64,000 nucleotides of DNA, taken from positions 94,067 to 158,066 of the forward strand of contig NZ_BMRO01000009.1 of assembly GCF_014648675.1 (NCBI RefSeq), given 5' to 3'. The translations under genes were made by a program, and so were the position numbers. The notes beneath the pieces were generated by a model, which had not been told where the DNA came from, made no database searches, and was given only the letters and a program-made list of their open reading frames with translations. The stretch is from Actinomadura livida. Its GTDB lineage: Bacteria; Actinomycetota; Actinomycetes; Streptosporangiales; Streptosporangiaceae. This document shows, piece after piece, positions 15,288 to 23,827 of the stretch (its first letter is position 1; every line of letters starts with the position of its first letter).

Positions 15288-16040
15288 ATGATCGAGACGA
15301 CGTACGCCGCGGCGGCGTCCGGAGGCGGTCCCGACGGGGGCGTCGCGGGCTGGCTGACCGACCTGATGGAGAAGCTCGGCGCGCCCGGTGCGGGACTGGC
15401 GGTCGCGCTGGAGAACCTCTTCCCGCCGCTGCCGAGCGAGCTGATCCTCCCGCTGGCCGGGTTCACGGCCGCGCAGGGCGGGATGAGCCTGACGGGCGCC
15501 CTCCTGTGGACGACGTTCGGGAGCGTCGCCGGGGCACTGGTCCTCTACTGGATCGGGGCGGCGGTCGGGCGGGACCGGGTCCGCCAGCTCGTGGACCGGA
15601 TGCCGCTGCTCAAGCTCGACGACCTGGACCGGACGGAGGCGTGGTTCGCCCGGCACGGCACCAAGGCGGTGTTCTTCGGCCGGATGGTCCCGGTCTTCCG
15701 CAGCCTGATCTCCGTCCCGGCCGGGGTGGAGCGCATGCGGATGACGCAGTTCCTGCTCTACACGACGCTCGGCAGCGCCTTGTGGAACACGGTGTTCGTC
15801 CTGGCCGGATACCTGCTCGGCGACAACTGGCAGACGGTCGAGACGTACATGGGCATGTACTCCAGGGCCGTGCTCGCGGCGTTCGCCCTGGCCGTGGCGG
15901 TGTTCGTCGCCGTCCGCGTCCGCAAGGCGCGGCGAGGTCGGCGGGAGGGCAAGGGCCGGCGGGAGCGCGAGGACGGACAGCCGGCCGACGAGGAGCCCGA
16001 GCCGGGCACTAGAGAATACGAGCGTGGCCGCTCCTCCTGA
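15288..16040 (+). CDS. DedA-family membrane protein
   Basis: A 250-residue protein of the DedA/VTT superfamily, thought to move phospholipids or undecaprenyl phosphate across the membrane. Features are ENLFPPLPSELILPLAGF near the N terminus and the conserved arginine motif FFGRMVPVFRSLISVPAG, with about five helices. The C terminus is a long, highly charged cytosolic tail (residues about 212-250). The ATG at 15288 has no clear ribosome site and may be leaderless. Its 3' end overlaps the start of the downstream kinase gene by 17 bp, indicating one transcription unit. Confidence 0.88.
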   Translation: MIETTYAAAASGGGPDGGVAGWLTDLMEKLGAPGAGLAVALENLFPPLPSELILPLAGFTAAQGGMSLTGALLWTTFGSVAGALVLYWIGAAVGRDRVRQLVDRMPLLKLDDLDRTEAWFARHGTKAVFFGRMVPVFRSLISVPAGVERMRMTQFLLYTTLGSALWNTVFVLAGYLLGDNWQTVETYMGMYSRAVLAAFALAVAVFVAVRVRKARRGRREGKGRREREDGQPADEEPEPGTREYERGRSS

Positions 16041-17256
16041 CATGCGCGCTGACATGCGCGGTCCGCGCGTCGCAGCGCGGGCACTTGTGGGCCTGGCGCT
16101 GGGCGCCCTCACCGCAGGCGTCGAGTTGTTCCTGCTGGTGCTGTCGGCGCTCCTGATGGCGTACTCGCTCGCCTTCTCCCGGGGACAGCGGACGGTCCCG
16201 GCGGTCGTCGCGGACGCCGCGCAGGCCGCGACCGAGCTGGAGCGGTGGCGGCTCCGCAGGTTCCTCGACGAGGAGGGAGCGGCCGACCACGGGCCACTTA
16301 AGGCGCTGGCCTACCTCGTCCTCCGCGTCCCGGTCGGCCTCCTCGGCGGAGTCGTCCTGCTGCTGATCGCCTACGGGGCGGCGGCCGCGATCAGGCTGGC
16401 CGTGGGCTGGTGGATCACCGGCGACTACATGGACGGCATCCCGCCGCACTGGTGGATCGTCCTCTACACCGCCGTCGCCGGGCTCGTGCTGCTGTTCCTG
16501 GCCGTCCAGGGGCTCGTCGGGGTCGTGGCGCTGGAGAAGGCCGTCGCGCGGCGGTGCCTCGGCCCCAGCCCGCTGGAGGAGTACGAGCGCCGTATCGCGC
16601 AGCTGTCGGTGACCCGGGCGCAGGTGGTGGACGCGGTGGACGACGAGCGCCGCCGCATCGAGCGGGACCTGCACGACGGCGTCCAGCAGCGGCTGGTGGC
16701 GCTCGGCATGCTGATCGGCCGGGCGCGCCGCGCCGGCGACGGAGACCGGGCCGCCGAGCTGCTGCGGCAGGCGCACGAGGAGTCCCGGCGCGCCCTGGAC
16801 GACCTGCGCGAGGTCGCCTGGCGCGTCTACCCGGCGGCGCTGGACGGGGAGGGGCTGCGGGCGGCGCTGGAGACGGTCGCCGAGCGGTCCCAGCTGCCCG
16901 TGGCGATCGGCTACGACGTGCCGGACCGGCCTCCGCACGCGGTGGAGACCGCCGCGTACTTCGTCGTCTGCGAGGCCGTCACCAACGCGGCGAAGCACTC
17001 CGGCGCCGGCCGGGTGGTGGTGGACGTCGCGGCGCCGCCGCCCCCGCCGGGGGACGCGCCGGGGGGCGCGCCGGGAAGCGCGTCGGGGAGAATGATCCGC
17101 GTGCGCGTGGAGGACGACGGGGCCGGGGGAGCCGACCCGGCGGGCGGCGGGCTGGCCGGGCTGGCCCGCAGGGTGGCGGCGCTGGACGGGACGTTCGCCG
17201 TGCACAGCCCGCCCGGCGGCCCGACCGTGATCAGTGCGGAGCTGCCGTGCGGGTGA
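16024..17256 (+). CDS. NarL-type sensor histidine kinase
   Basis: A 410-residue kinase. About four transmembrane helices lie in residues 16-175. HisKA_3 has the phospho-acceptor histidine in ERDLHDGVQQRLVAL, followed by an HATPase domain (CEAVTNAAKHSGAG, then GGGLAGLARRV). An unusual proline/glycine insert (about residues 340-360) splits the ATPase domain before VRVEDDGAGG. The GTG start overlaps dedA, and the stop overlaps the response regulator, so dedA-kinase-regulator form an operon. The signal is unknown; coupling with DedA hints at envelope or lipid stress (inference). Confidence 0.88.
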   Translation: MAAPPDMRADMRGPRVAARALVGLALGALTAGVELFLLVLSALLMAYSLAFSRGQRTVPAVVADAAQAATELERWRLRRFLDEEGAADHGPLKALAYLVLRVPVGLLGGVVLLLIAYGAAAAIRLAVGWWITGDYMDGIPPHWWIVLYTAVAGLVLLFLAVQGLVGVVALEKAVARRCLGPSPLEEYERRIAQLSVTRAQVVDAVDDERRRIERDLHDGVQQRLVALGMLIGRARRAGDGDRAAELLRQAHEESRRALDDLREVAWRVYPAALDGEGLRAALETVAERSQLPVAIGYDVPDRPPHAVETAAYFVVCEAVTNAAKHSGAGRVVVDVAAPPPPPGDAPGGAPGSASGRMIRVRVEDDGAGGADPAGGGLAGLARRVAALDGTFAVHSPPGGPTVISAELPCG

Positions 17257-17918
17257 TGCTGGCCGAGGACTCGACGCTGCTCCGCGAGGGCCTGGTGCGG
17301 CTGCTCGCCGAGGAGGGCCACGAGGTGGCCGCGGCGGTCGGCGACGGCGGCGCGCTGCTGGCGGCGGTGGCCGCCGGGCCGCCCGACGTCGTGGTCGTGG
17401 ACGTGCGGATGCCCCCCACCCACACCGACGAGGGGCTGCGCGCCGCGCTGGAGATCCGGCGGCGCTGGCCGGACGTGGGCGTCCTCGTCCTGTCGCAGTA
17501 CGTGGAGCGGCGGTACGCGACCGAGCTGATCACCGCGGACACGGCCCGGGTCGGCTACCTGCTGAAGGACCGGGTGGCGCAGGTGGACGAGTTCCTGGAC
17601 GCCCTCGACCGGGTCGGCGCGGGCGGCGCCGCGTTCGACCCGGAGGTGGTGCGCCGCCTCCTGGCCGCGCACGGGACGCGGGCCGACCCCCTCGCGCGGC
17701 TCACGCCCCGCGAGCGGGACGTCCTGGACAACATGGCGCAGGGCCATACCAACGCGTCGATCGGCAAGAACCTGCACATCTCGCAGAGCGCCGTGGAGAA
17801 GCACGTCAACGCGATCTTCGACAAGCTCGACCTGTCGCGGACGTCCGGGTACAGCCGCCGCGTCCTCGCCGTCCTGCGCTATCTGGGCTCCCGATCCGAC
17901 ATGAGCAAAACGGACTAA
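17247..17918 (+). CDS. NarL/LuxR-type response regulator
   Basis: A 223-residue regulator. The receiver has MLAEDSTLLREGLV, phospho-acceptor Asp in VVVVDVRMPP, and YLLKDRV. The C-terminal LuxR helix-turn-helix has LTPRERDVLDNMAQG and the recognition region ISQSAVEKHVNAIFDKL. The GTG start at 17247 overlaps the kinase stop by 10 bp. It is the partner of the preceding kinase. Confidence 0.9.
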   Translation: MRVMLAEDSTLLREGLVRLLAEEGHEVAAAVGDGGALLAAVAAGPPDVVVVDVRMPPTHTDEGLRAALEIRRRWPDVGVLVLSQYVERRYATELITADTARVGYLLKDRVAQVDEFLDALDRVGAGGAAFDPEVVRRLLAAHGTRADPLARLTPRERDVLDNMAQGHTNASIGKNLHISQSAVEKHVNAIFDKLDLSRTSGYSRRVLAVLRYLGSRSDMSKTD

Positions 17919-18048
17919 CGGGCATGGACGGGGTATACGTCCGGGCGTACGATCGCGGCACCCGTGCCGCCCGGATGGGCGGGGCGATTGAACGCGTTCC
18001 GTCGTCCAGGGCGCCGGCGAGCCGAACCTCAACGTGGAGGGAGAGGTC

Positions 18049-19263
18049 GTGGCGGACACCAACCGAGGCGTCGTCTACCAAGGGCCCGGCAAGGTCACGG
18101 TCGAGGACCTGGACTACCCCGAGCTCGAACTGGCCGAGCAGGACGGCCGCAAGCTGGAGCACGGCGTCATCCTGAAGGTCCTGGCCACCAACATCTGCGG
18201 CTCCGACCAGCACATGGTGCGCGGCCGGACGACCGCACCCGCCGGGCTCACGCTCGGCCACGAGATCACCGGCGAGGTGGTGGAGCTCGGCAGGGACGTC
18301 GAGTTCATCAAGAAGGGCGACCTCGTCAGCGTCCCGTTCAACATCGCGTGCGGGCGCTGCCGCAACTGCAAGGAGCGGCACACCGGCGTGTGCGAGAACG
18401 TCAACCGGGCACGTCCCGGCGCCGCGTACGGGTACGTCGACATGGGCGGCTGGCACGGCGGCCAGGCCCGGTACGCGGTCGTCCCTTACGCCGACTTCAA
18501 CCTGCTCAAGTTCCCCGCCGACCGCGACACCGTGCTGGCGAAGCTGCCCGACCTCGCGATGCTGTCGGACATCCTCCCCACCGGCTACCACGGCGCCTAC
18601 ACAGCGGGCGTCACCACCGGGTCCACCGTGTACGTGGCGGGCGCGGGCCCGGTCGGGCTCGCCTGCGCCACCGCGTGCCTGCTGCTCGGCGCGGCCGTCG
18701 TCATCGTCGGCGACATGAACACGCAGCGGCTGGAGCAGGCCCGCGGCTTCGGCTGCGAGACGATCGACCTGTCCCGGCACGAGAACGTGCCCGAGCAGAT
18801 CGAGCAGATCCTCGGCGTCCCGGAGGTGGACGCGGCGGTCGACTGCGTCGGGTTCGAGGCGCGCGGCCACGGCCCCGAGGGGTCCGCCGGCGAGCAGCCC
18901 GCCACCGTCCTCAACACGCTGATGGACATCACCCGCGCCGCCGGCGGCCTCGGCATCCCCGGCCTGTACGTCACCGACGACCCGGGCGCGCCGGAGGAGC
19001 GGGCCAAGGCCGGGCAGCTCGGGCTCCGGTTCGGCCTCGGCTGGGCCAAGTCGCACTACTTCGTCACCGGCCAGTGCCCGGTGATGAAGTACAACCGGCA
19101 GCTGATGATGGCGATCCTGTACGACCGGGTGAGCGTCGCGCGCAACGTCAACGCCCAGGCGATCCCGCTCGACCAGGCGCCCGAGGGCTACGCCGAGTTC
19201 GACCGCGGCGCGGCGACGAAGTACATCCTCGACCCGCACGGCGCGGTGGGGGCCGCCGCCTGA
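18049..19263 (+). CDS. fdhA: Glutathione-independent formaldehyde dehydrogenase (zinc alcohol dehydrogenase family)
   Basis: A 404-residue zinc-dependent NAD+ enzyme similar to Pseudomonas FdhA, which oxidises formaldehyde to formate by dismutation with tightly bound NAD. Catalytic zinc ligands are in NICGSDQHMV and LGHEITGEV. The structural zinc cluster is ACGRCRNCKERHTGVC. The NAD motif is VYVAGAGPVGLACA, and the family-typical insert PTGYHGAYTAGV is present. GTG at 18049 has a GGAGGGAG ribosome site; a GTG 15 bp upstream would put the start inside that site. It is monocistronic and convergent with the GMC oxidase gene. Confidence 0.88.
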   Translation: MADTNRGVVYQGPGKVTVEDLDYPELELAEQDGRKLEHGVILKVLATNICGSDQHMVRGRTTAPAGLTLGHEITGEVVELGRDVEFIKKGDLVSVPFNIACGRCRNCKERHTGVCENVNRARPGAAYGYVDMGGWHGGQARYAVVPYADFNLLKFPADRDTVLAKLPDLAMLSDILPTGYHGAYTAGVTTGSTVYVAGAGPVGLACATACLLLGAAVVIVGDMNTQRLEQARGFGCETIDLSRHENVPEQIEQILGVPEVDAAVDCVGFEARGHGPEGSAGEQPATVLNTLMDITRAAGGLGIPGLYVTDDPGAPEERAKAGQLGLRFGLGWAKSHYFVTGQCPVMKYNRQLMMAILYDRVSVARNVNAQAIPLDQAPEGYAEFDRGAATKYILDPHGAVGAAA

Positions 19264-19266
19264 TCC

Positions 19267-21075
19267 CTACCCGATCCCGTCGGCGATCGCCAGGGCCATC
19301 GCCATGATGGTCAGCTGCGGGTTCACCCCGGGGCAGCTCGGCAGCACCGAGGCGTCCGCGACGTGGACGCCCCGGACACCGCGGAGCCGCCCCGCGGGGT
19401 CGACCGGCGTACGCGCGCGGTCCGCGCCGAGCTTCGCCGTGCCGGTGGGGTGGAAGGCGGCCAGGTGCAGGTCCGCGGGCGCGGCCATGGCCGCGGCGCG
19501 GGTCAGCTCCGCCTCGTCCCGCACGGCCGGCTTGCGGGCCAGGCCGGTGAGCACCTCCTCCGCGCCCGCGGCGAACAGCACCCGGCCCATCGCGACGAGG
19601 GCGCGGCGCAGCCGGGCGGCGTCCTCGCGGGCCAGGTCGTAGCGGATCAGCGCGCGGTGCCGGGCGCCGTGGACGCGGCCCGAGGGGGCGTCGGCGATCA
19701 TCGCGCCGAGCACGGCGAGGCGGTCGGCACCCGCCAGCTCGCGCCGCAGGCTCCGGCCGAGGCCCGGCAGCGGGAACGAGCTCATGCCGGGCGGGGTCGC
19801 CGTCGCCTCGATGAGGATGCCGTCGGCGTGGAGTTCCTCGATGCCGACGCTCTGCATCACGCCCGACCACGACACGACCGGCTCGGCGAAGCGCCCGGCC
19901 AGGTTCGTCGCCGGGTGGACGGCCATGCCGCGCCCCAGCTCCGGGTGCCCGCCGAGGCCGGAACGCCGCAGGAGCAGCGGTGTCCGGGTGGTTCCCGCCG
20001 CGACGACGATGCGCGGCGCGAGGATCTCCAAGAACGTCCCGTCGGGGCGGCGCGCCCGCACGCCGGTCGCGGTGCCGCGCTCGACCAGGATCCGCTCGGC
20101 GGTCGCCTCCGTGACGATGCGGGCGCCCGCCTCGCACGCCTGCGGCAGCGCGTTCAGGTGCACGCCGTACTTGGCGTTGTGCGGGCAGCCCACGGCGCAC
20201 TGCGCGCTGCCCACGCAGCCCGGCGCGTTGCGGCGCAGCGGTGCCGCGCGCCAGCCGAGCCGTTCCGCGCCGGCGAGCGCGAGGAGCCCGTTGCGGCCGA
20301 GCTGCCCCATCGGCTGCGGCGCGACGCGCAGGGTCGCCTCCACCTCGTCCAGGCGGTCGCCGAACCCCTCGACGGGCGCGCCGGCCTCCGCCCACCGCCG
20401 CAGGACGTGCTCCGGCGTCCGGTAGCAGGTGCCGCTGTTGACCACGGTGGTGCCGCCGACCGCGCGGCCCTCGGGCAGCAGCACGGGCGGGCGGCCGAGC
20501 GCGAAGGTCGCGCCGCCGTCCCGGTACAGGCCGAGGAAGCGGTCGAGCGGCGGCCGGCCCCGGAAGTCGCGGGACGTGAACCGCCGCCCCTCCTCCAGGA
20601 CGACCACCGACATCCCGCGCCGGGCGAGGGTGCGGGCCGCCATCGCGCCGCCCGCCCCCGACCCGATCACGACGGCGTCTGCGGTCGTGCACCCGGGCCA
20701 CTCCGCGGCCGGCGCGCAGTCCAGCTCGGGATCGGGACGGGCCAGGCCGTGCGGGGGCGGCGGCGCGGGCAGCAGCTCCGTACCGGCCGCCAGCAGCAGC
20801 GGGATCTTCATCATCTCGGCCATCCGGGCGGTGGACGGGCGGGCGGCCACCCGGGCGCAGAACGCGTCGCGGCCGGCGGCGTCCAGGCCGTCCAGGGCGT
20901 GCCCGGTGGTGAGCCGCGCCAGCACGTCCAGGGTCCCCGCGCCGGTGCGCAGGCCGAGCCGCGCCGGGGCGGGCAGCGAGTCCGCGATGGCCTCGGCGCC
21001 GGCGGCGACGCGGGCGAGGTCGGCGGCGTCCTCGATGCCGAGCAGGGTCGCGACCGCCCCGGTCATGGCGTTCAT
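19267..21075 (-). CDS. GMC-family FAD oxidoreductase (cholesterol-oxidase-like)
   Basis: A 602-residue flavoprotein. It has an N-terminal helical extension (1-130), the FAD motif VVIGSGAGGAMAARTLA, then GGTTVVNSGTCYRTP. A cysteine cluster, CVGSAQCAVGCPHNAKYG, is typical of long-chain alcohol and sterol-type GMC oxidases. The C-terminal FAD/active-site segment is ADASVLPSCPGVNPQLTIM. It is the last gene of a tightly coupled three-gene operon (ATGA overlap at 21075). A lipid or sterol alcohol is the likely substrate; the exact one cannot be told. Confidence 0.85.
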   Translation of the reverse strand: MNAMTGAVATLLGIEDAADLARVAAGAEAIADSLPAPARLGLRTGAGTLDVLARLTTGHALDGLDAAGRDAFCARVAARPSTARMAEMMKIPLLLAAGTELLPAPPPPHGLARPDPELDCAPAAEWPGCTTADAVVIGSGAGGAMAARTLARRGMSVVVLEEGRRFTSRDFRGRPPLDRFLGLYRDGGATFALGRPPVLLPEGRAVGGTTVVNSGTCYRTPEHVLRRWAEAGAPVEGFGDRLDEVEATLRVAPQPMGQLGRNGLLALAGAERLGWRAAPLRRNAPGCVGSAQCAVGCPHNAKYGVHLNALPQACEAGARIVTEATAERILVERGTATGVRARRPDGTFLEILAPRIVVAAGTTRTPLLLRRSGLGGHPELGRGMAVHPATNLAGRFAEPVVSWSGVMQSVGIEELHADGILIEATATPPGMSSFPLPGLGRSLRRELAGADRLAVLGAMIADAPSGRVHGARHRALIRYDLAREDAARLRRALVAMGRVLFAAGAEEVLTGLARKPAVRDEAELTRAAAMAAPADLHLAAFHPTGTAKLGADRARTPVDPAGRLRGVRGVHVADASVLPSCPGVNPQLTIMAMALAIADGIG

Positions 21076-22454
21076 CGCAGGCCCACCTCGGCGTGCCCGG
21101 TGCCGTCCAGGCGCCACTCCCGCTCGGTCTCCCAGCCGCGCCCGGCCCGCCGCGCCAGCACGATGCGGACGTCGGCGCGCTCGGAGTTGTGGCAGACGGC
21201 CGGGGCGCCGTCCGGGTCGGCGTAGTCCACGGCGACGGTCTCCTCCGGGTGCTGCGTCACCTCCACCAGGAGGGCCCGGTCGCCGATGCGGCCGCGTACC
21301 GTCCAGGCCGGCAGCCCGATGTCCGCTTTGAGGCGCCGCGCGGCGAGCAGCGGGTCGCCGGTGGCGAGGTCCTCGCCGTCCACCCGGAGCCGGACGAGCG
21401 GGAGCGGCGGGAGCCGGTTCAGCCCCGGCCGGGTGGAGACCGCGGCCACGATCTCGCAGACGTCGCCGCCGCCGAGGTCGGCGTGCAGCCAGGCCCAGCG
21501 CCGCGCGTTGCCGTGCCCGTAGATGCGGGCCGACGCGCCTGGCGCGCCGTCGAGTTCGAGCACGCGGTCGCCGAACCGGACCACCCCGTCGTACACCGCG
21601 GACGGCCGCGGGACGATCTGCGCCGCGGGCAGCAGCTCCGACTCCCACGCCCAGCGCGGGAAGGTGTGGACCGGCTCGCCGCCGCCGGTCTCGCGCAGCG
21701 ACCACGCGATCGTCCCGGCGGTGCCGGTGAGCCGGTCGCCGACATGCGCGACGGGACCGGCGAGGAACCCGGCCTCGGGACGGTCCCACCCGTACGGGCC
21801 GAACCGGGCGAGGACCGGCCGCTCGCCGGGCGGGAAGACGGTGGCCCAGCCGTGCGAGCGCGCCTCGCCCCCGGCCGGCGCGAGCAGCTCGTGGTGGAGC
21901 CAGAACCCGGTCCCGGTCACCGGGTCGGTCAGCGTCGTGTACCAGACCTCCAGCCGCCCGGCCTGGCCCCGCCAGCGCGACCGCATCGGGTCGGGGCCGG
22001 GGAACCGGGCGCCGGCGATGAAGCGGGCCAGGTCGCGGCGCAGGTCGAAGCGCAGCAGCCCCTCGCCCGCCACGGTCCCGTCCTCGCCGGTCACCGTGAC
22101 CGGGAGGGTGGTCATCGAGCGGACGGGCCGGCGCGGGTCGATCGACTTCCAGCCGTCCAGGTGCAGGCGCCGCCCGTCGCGGCCGGTGAAGTCCATGGTG
22201 TAGCGGATCCGGCGGGCGGTGAGCGGGGCGACGCGGAGCCGGCCCGCCGCCGAGTGGTCGTCGGCCCAGCCCGGTACGCGCACGTGCCCGGTCAGGGCGC
22301 CCTCGGTGTCGCTCCACGGCCGCAGCACCCCGGGCAGGTCAATCGACAGATCCAGCCGCATCGGGCGGTCGCGGTCCTCCCCGGCGAGGCGGAAGGCGCC
22401 CTCCATCACCTCGTCGAACGTCGTCCTCCGCGCTCTCGTGGACGGGGCCATCAT
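21072..22454 (-). CDS. Lipocalin-like (CrtC/AttH-type) protein with N-terminal sterol-oxidase-associated domain
   Basis: A 460-residue soluble protein. Residues about 10-140 form a beta-rich domain (RPMRLDLSIDLPG, TMDFTGRDGRRLHLDGWKSI) like the accessory domain that accompanies cholesterol-oxidase-type GMC proteins, as I recall. Residues about 170-455 resemble the double lipocalin of CrtC/AttH hydratases (FWLHHELLAP, HVGDRLTG, ARIYGHGNARRWAWLHADLG). It is coupled at both ends by ATGA overlaps to GntR and the GMC oxidase. It may bind or hydrate the same hydrophobic substrate. The double domain assignment is tentative. Confidence 0.65.
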   Translation of the reverse strand: MMAPSTRARRTTFDEVMEGAFRLAGEDRDRPMRLDLSIDLPGVLRPWSDTEGALTGHVRVPGWADDHSAAGRLRVAPLTARRIRYTMDFTGRDGRRLHLDGWKSIDPRRPVRSMTTLPVTVTGEDGTVAGEGLLRFDLRRDLARFIAGARFPGPDPMRSRWRGQAGRLEVWYTTLTDPVTGTGFWLHHELLAPAGGEARSHGWATVFPPGERPVLARFGPYGWDRPEAGFLAGPVAHVGDRLTGTAGTIAWSLRETGGGEPVHTFPRWAWESELLPAAQIVPRPSAVYDGVVRFGDRVLELDGAPGASARIYGHGNARRWAWLHADLGGGDVCEIVAAVSTRPGLNRLPPLPLVRLRVDGEDLATGDPLLAARRLKADIGLPAWTVRGRIGDRALLVEVTQHPEETVAVDYADPDGAPAVCHNSERADVRIVLARRAGRGWETEREWRLDGTGHAEVGLR

Positions 22455-23122
22455 CCGCTCCTCTCCGGGCCCTTGAGCATGATCGCTTCGGTCTCGGCGA
22501 AGTACGCCTCCGCGGCCCCGCGGGCCCGTGCGGGGTCGCCGGCGCACAGCGCGCCGACCAGCGGCGCGATCCGGTCGGCCGCGGCGGCGGGGTCGGCGAA
22601 CGCGTGCGTGAACCGCTCCCGGACCTTCAGGTAGGCGTTCAGCAGCGAGTTGACCAGGAAGCCGTACACCCGGTTGCCGGTCGCGCCGGCGATGACGCGG
22701 TGGATCTCGCACTCGGTGAGCTGCGCCGCGTCCGCGTCGCCGGCGTCCCGCAGCAGCGCGGCCAGCTCCCGCAGCCGGTCCCGGTGCTCGGACGTGCCGT
22801 GCTCCGCCGCCTTGGCCGCCACCTGGGCGCCCACCTCGCGCCGCACCTCGAAGATCTCCCGCATCCAGGCCGGGCCGGCCGTGTGGACCAGCATCGGCAG
22901 CAGCTCGGGCCCGCCGAGCCGCTCGTAGTCGCGGACCCGGGTCCCGACGCCGTGCCGCGTCTCCAGCAGCCCGGCCTGCGCGAGGCGGACGATCGCGTGC
23001 TTCAGCGACGTCCGGGTGACCGCGTAGCCGGCGGCCAGCTCGCGCTCGGGCGGCAGGTAGGAGCCGGGCGGGTAGCGGCCGCTCAGCACGTCGTCGCGCA
23101 GCCGGTCGACGAGGGAGTCCAC
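22451..23122 (-). CDS. GntR-family (FadR/FCD) transcriptional regulator
   Basis: A 223-residue repressor. The winged helix (residues 1-68; RYPPGSYLPPERELAAGYAV, TRTSLKHAIVRLAQAGLL) is followed by the all-helical FCD ligand domain (90-215) with metal-ligand-type Asp/His positions (ECEIHRVIAGAT). The GTG start at 23122 has no obvious ribosome site. It is first gene of the operon with the lipocalin-like and GMC genes. A perfect 29-bp palindrome 48 bp upstream is its likely operator. Confidence 0.88.
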   Translation of the reverse strand: MDSLVDRLRDDVLSGRYPPGSYLPPERELAAGYAVTRTSLKHAIVRLAQAGLLETRHGVGTRVRDYERLGGPELLPMLVHTAGPAWMREIFEVRREVGAQVAAKAAEHGTSEHRDRLRELAALLRDAGDADAAQLTECEIHRVIAGATGNRVYGFLVNSLLNAYLKVRERFTHAFADPAAAADRIAPLVGALCAGDPARARGAAEAYFAETEAIMLKGPERSG

Positions 23123-23169
23123 GACGGTGTCGCGGGGGATGGGCGAGGACGTCTCAACACTCCGGTGTA

Positions 23170-23198
23170 GTGGTCCAGTGGCTCAGCCACTGGACCAC
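23170..23198. promoter_or_regulatory. Perfect 29-bp palindrome, likely GntR operator
   Basis: Two 14-bp arms, GTGGTCCAGTGGCT and its exact complement, flank a single central C (23184). The TGGTCCA / TGGACCA halves resemble FadR-subfamily sites. It lies between the GntR operon and the divergent YbaK gene, so it may control both. Confidence 0.8.
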
Positions 23199-23284
23199 GA
23201 GCGGCGTTTCCGCGTCAAGACCCTTGGCACGCTGGAAGCCGGGGAACCCAGGGGAACCGGGGAACACGAGAGGGGACGCGCGAC

Positions 23285-23803
23285 ATGGTGGGCACGCTCG
23301 ACTGGCGGCCGGCGAACGAGCACCGGGACCTGCTGGCGGAGCCGGTCGCCGCGGCGATCGGCGACGTGCCGGAGGCCGAGGTCGCCGGGATCGACCCGGA
23401 TCTGGCCGACACGGCGGCGTTCTGCGAGCGCTACGAGGTGCCGCCGGAGCTCAGCGCCAACTGCGTGGTCGTCGCCGCGAAGCGCGGCGGCCAGGTCGCA
23501 TACGCGGCCTGCATGATCCTCGCCGACGGCCGCGCGGACGTGAACGGCGTCGTCCGCAAGCACCTCGGCGCGCGGAAGGTGTCGTTCGCGCCGATGGACG
23601 AGGCGACCGCGCTCACGGGCATGGAGTACGGCGGGATCACCCCGGTCGGGCTCCCCGGGGGCTGGCCGATCCTGGTGGACGAGGCGGCCGCCGCCGCGTC
23701 CCGCGTCGTGATCGGCAGCGGCCTGCGCACGTCGAAGATCCTCCTGCCCGGCAAGGCGCTCGCCGGTCTCCCGGGAGCGGAGGTCATCGCCCTCGCGCTG
23801 TGA
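23285..23803 (+). CDS. YbaK/ProX-type aminoacyl-tRNA deacylase domain protein
   Basis: A 172-residue free-standing trans-editing domain. Family features are CVVVAAKRGG, the catalytic-lysine region (VNGVVRKHLGARKVSFAPMDEA), TGMEYGGITPVGLP (GxxP loop), and VIGSGLRTSKILLPG near the C terminus. Such proteins hydrolyse mischarged aminoacyl-tRNA. Ribosome site GAGAGGGG precedes ATG at 23285. It is divergent from the GntR operon across the palindrome. Confidence 0.88.
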   Translation: MVGTLDWRPANEHRDLLAEPVAAAIGDVPEAEVAGIDPDLADTAAFCERYEVPPELSANCVVVAAKRGGQVAYAACMILADGRADVNGVVRKHLGARKVSFAPMDEATALTGMEYGGITPVGLPGGWPILVDEAAAAASRVVIGSGLRTSKILLPGKALAGLPGAEVIALAL

Positions 23804-23827
23804 CCGGCCGGGCGGCGCGCCCGGGCG

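Noticed and set aside
19267..22317. One 1016-residue reading frame that would fuse the lipocalin region with the GMC oxidase
   Set aside because: The upstream half of this frame is an off-frame translation of the lipocalin-like gene. The oxidase has its own ATG at 21075 with an ATGA overlap.
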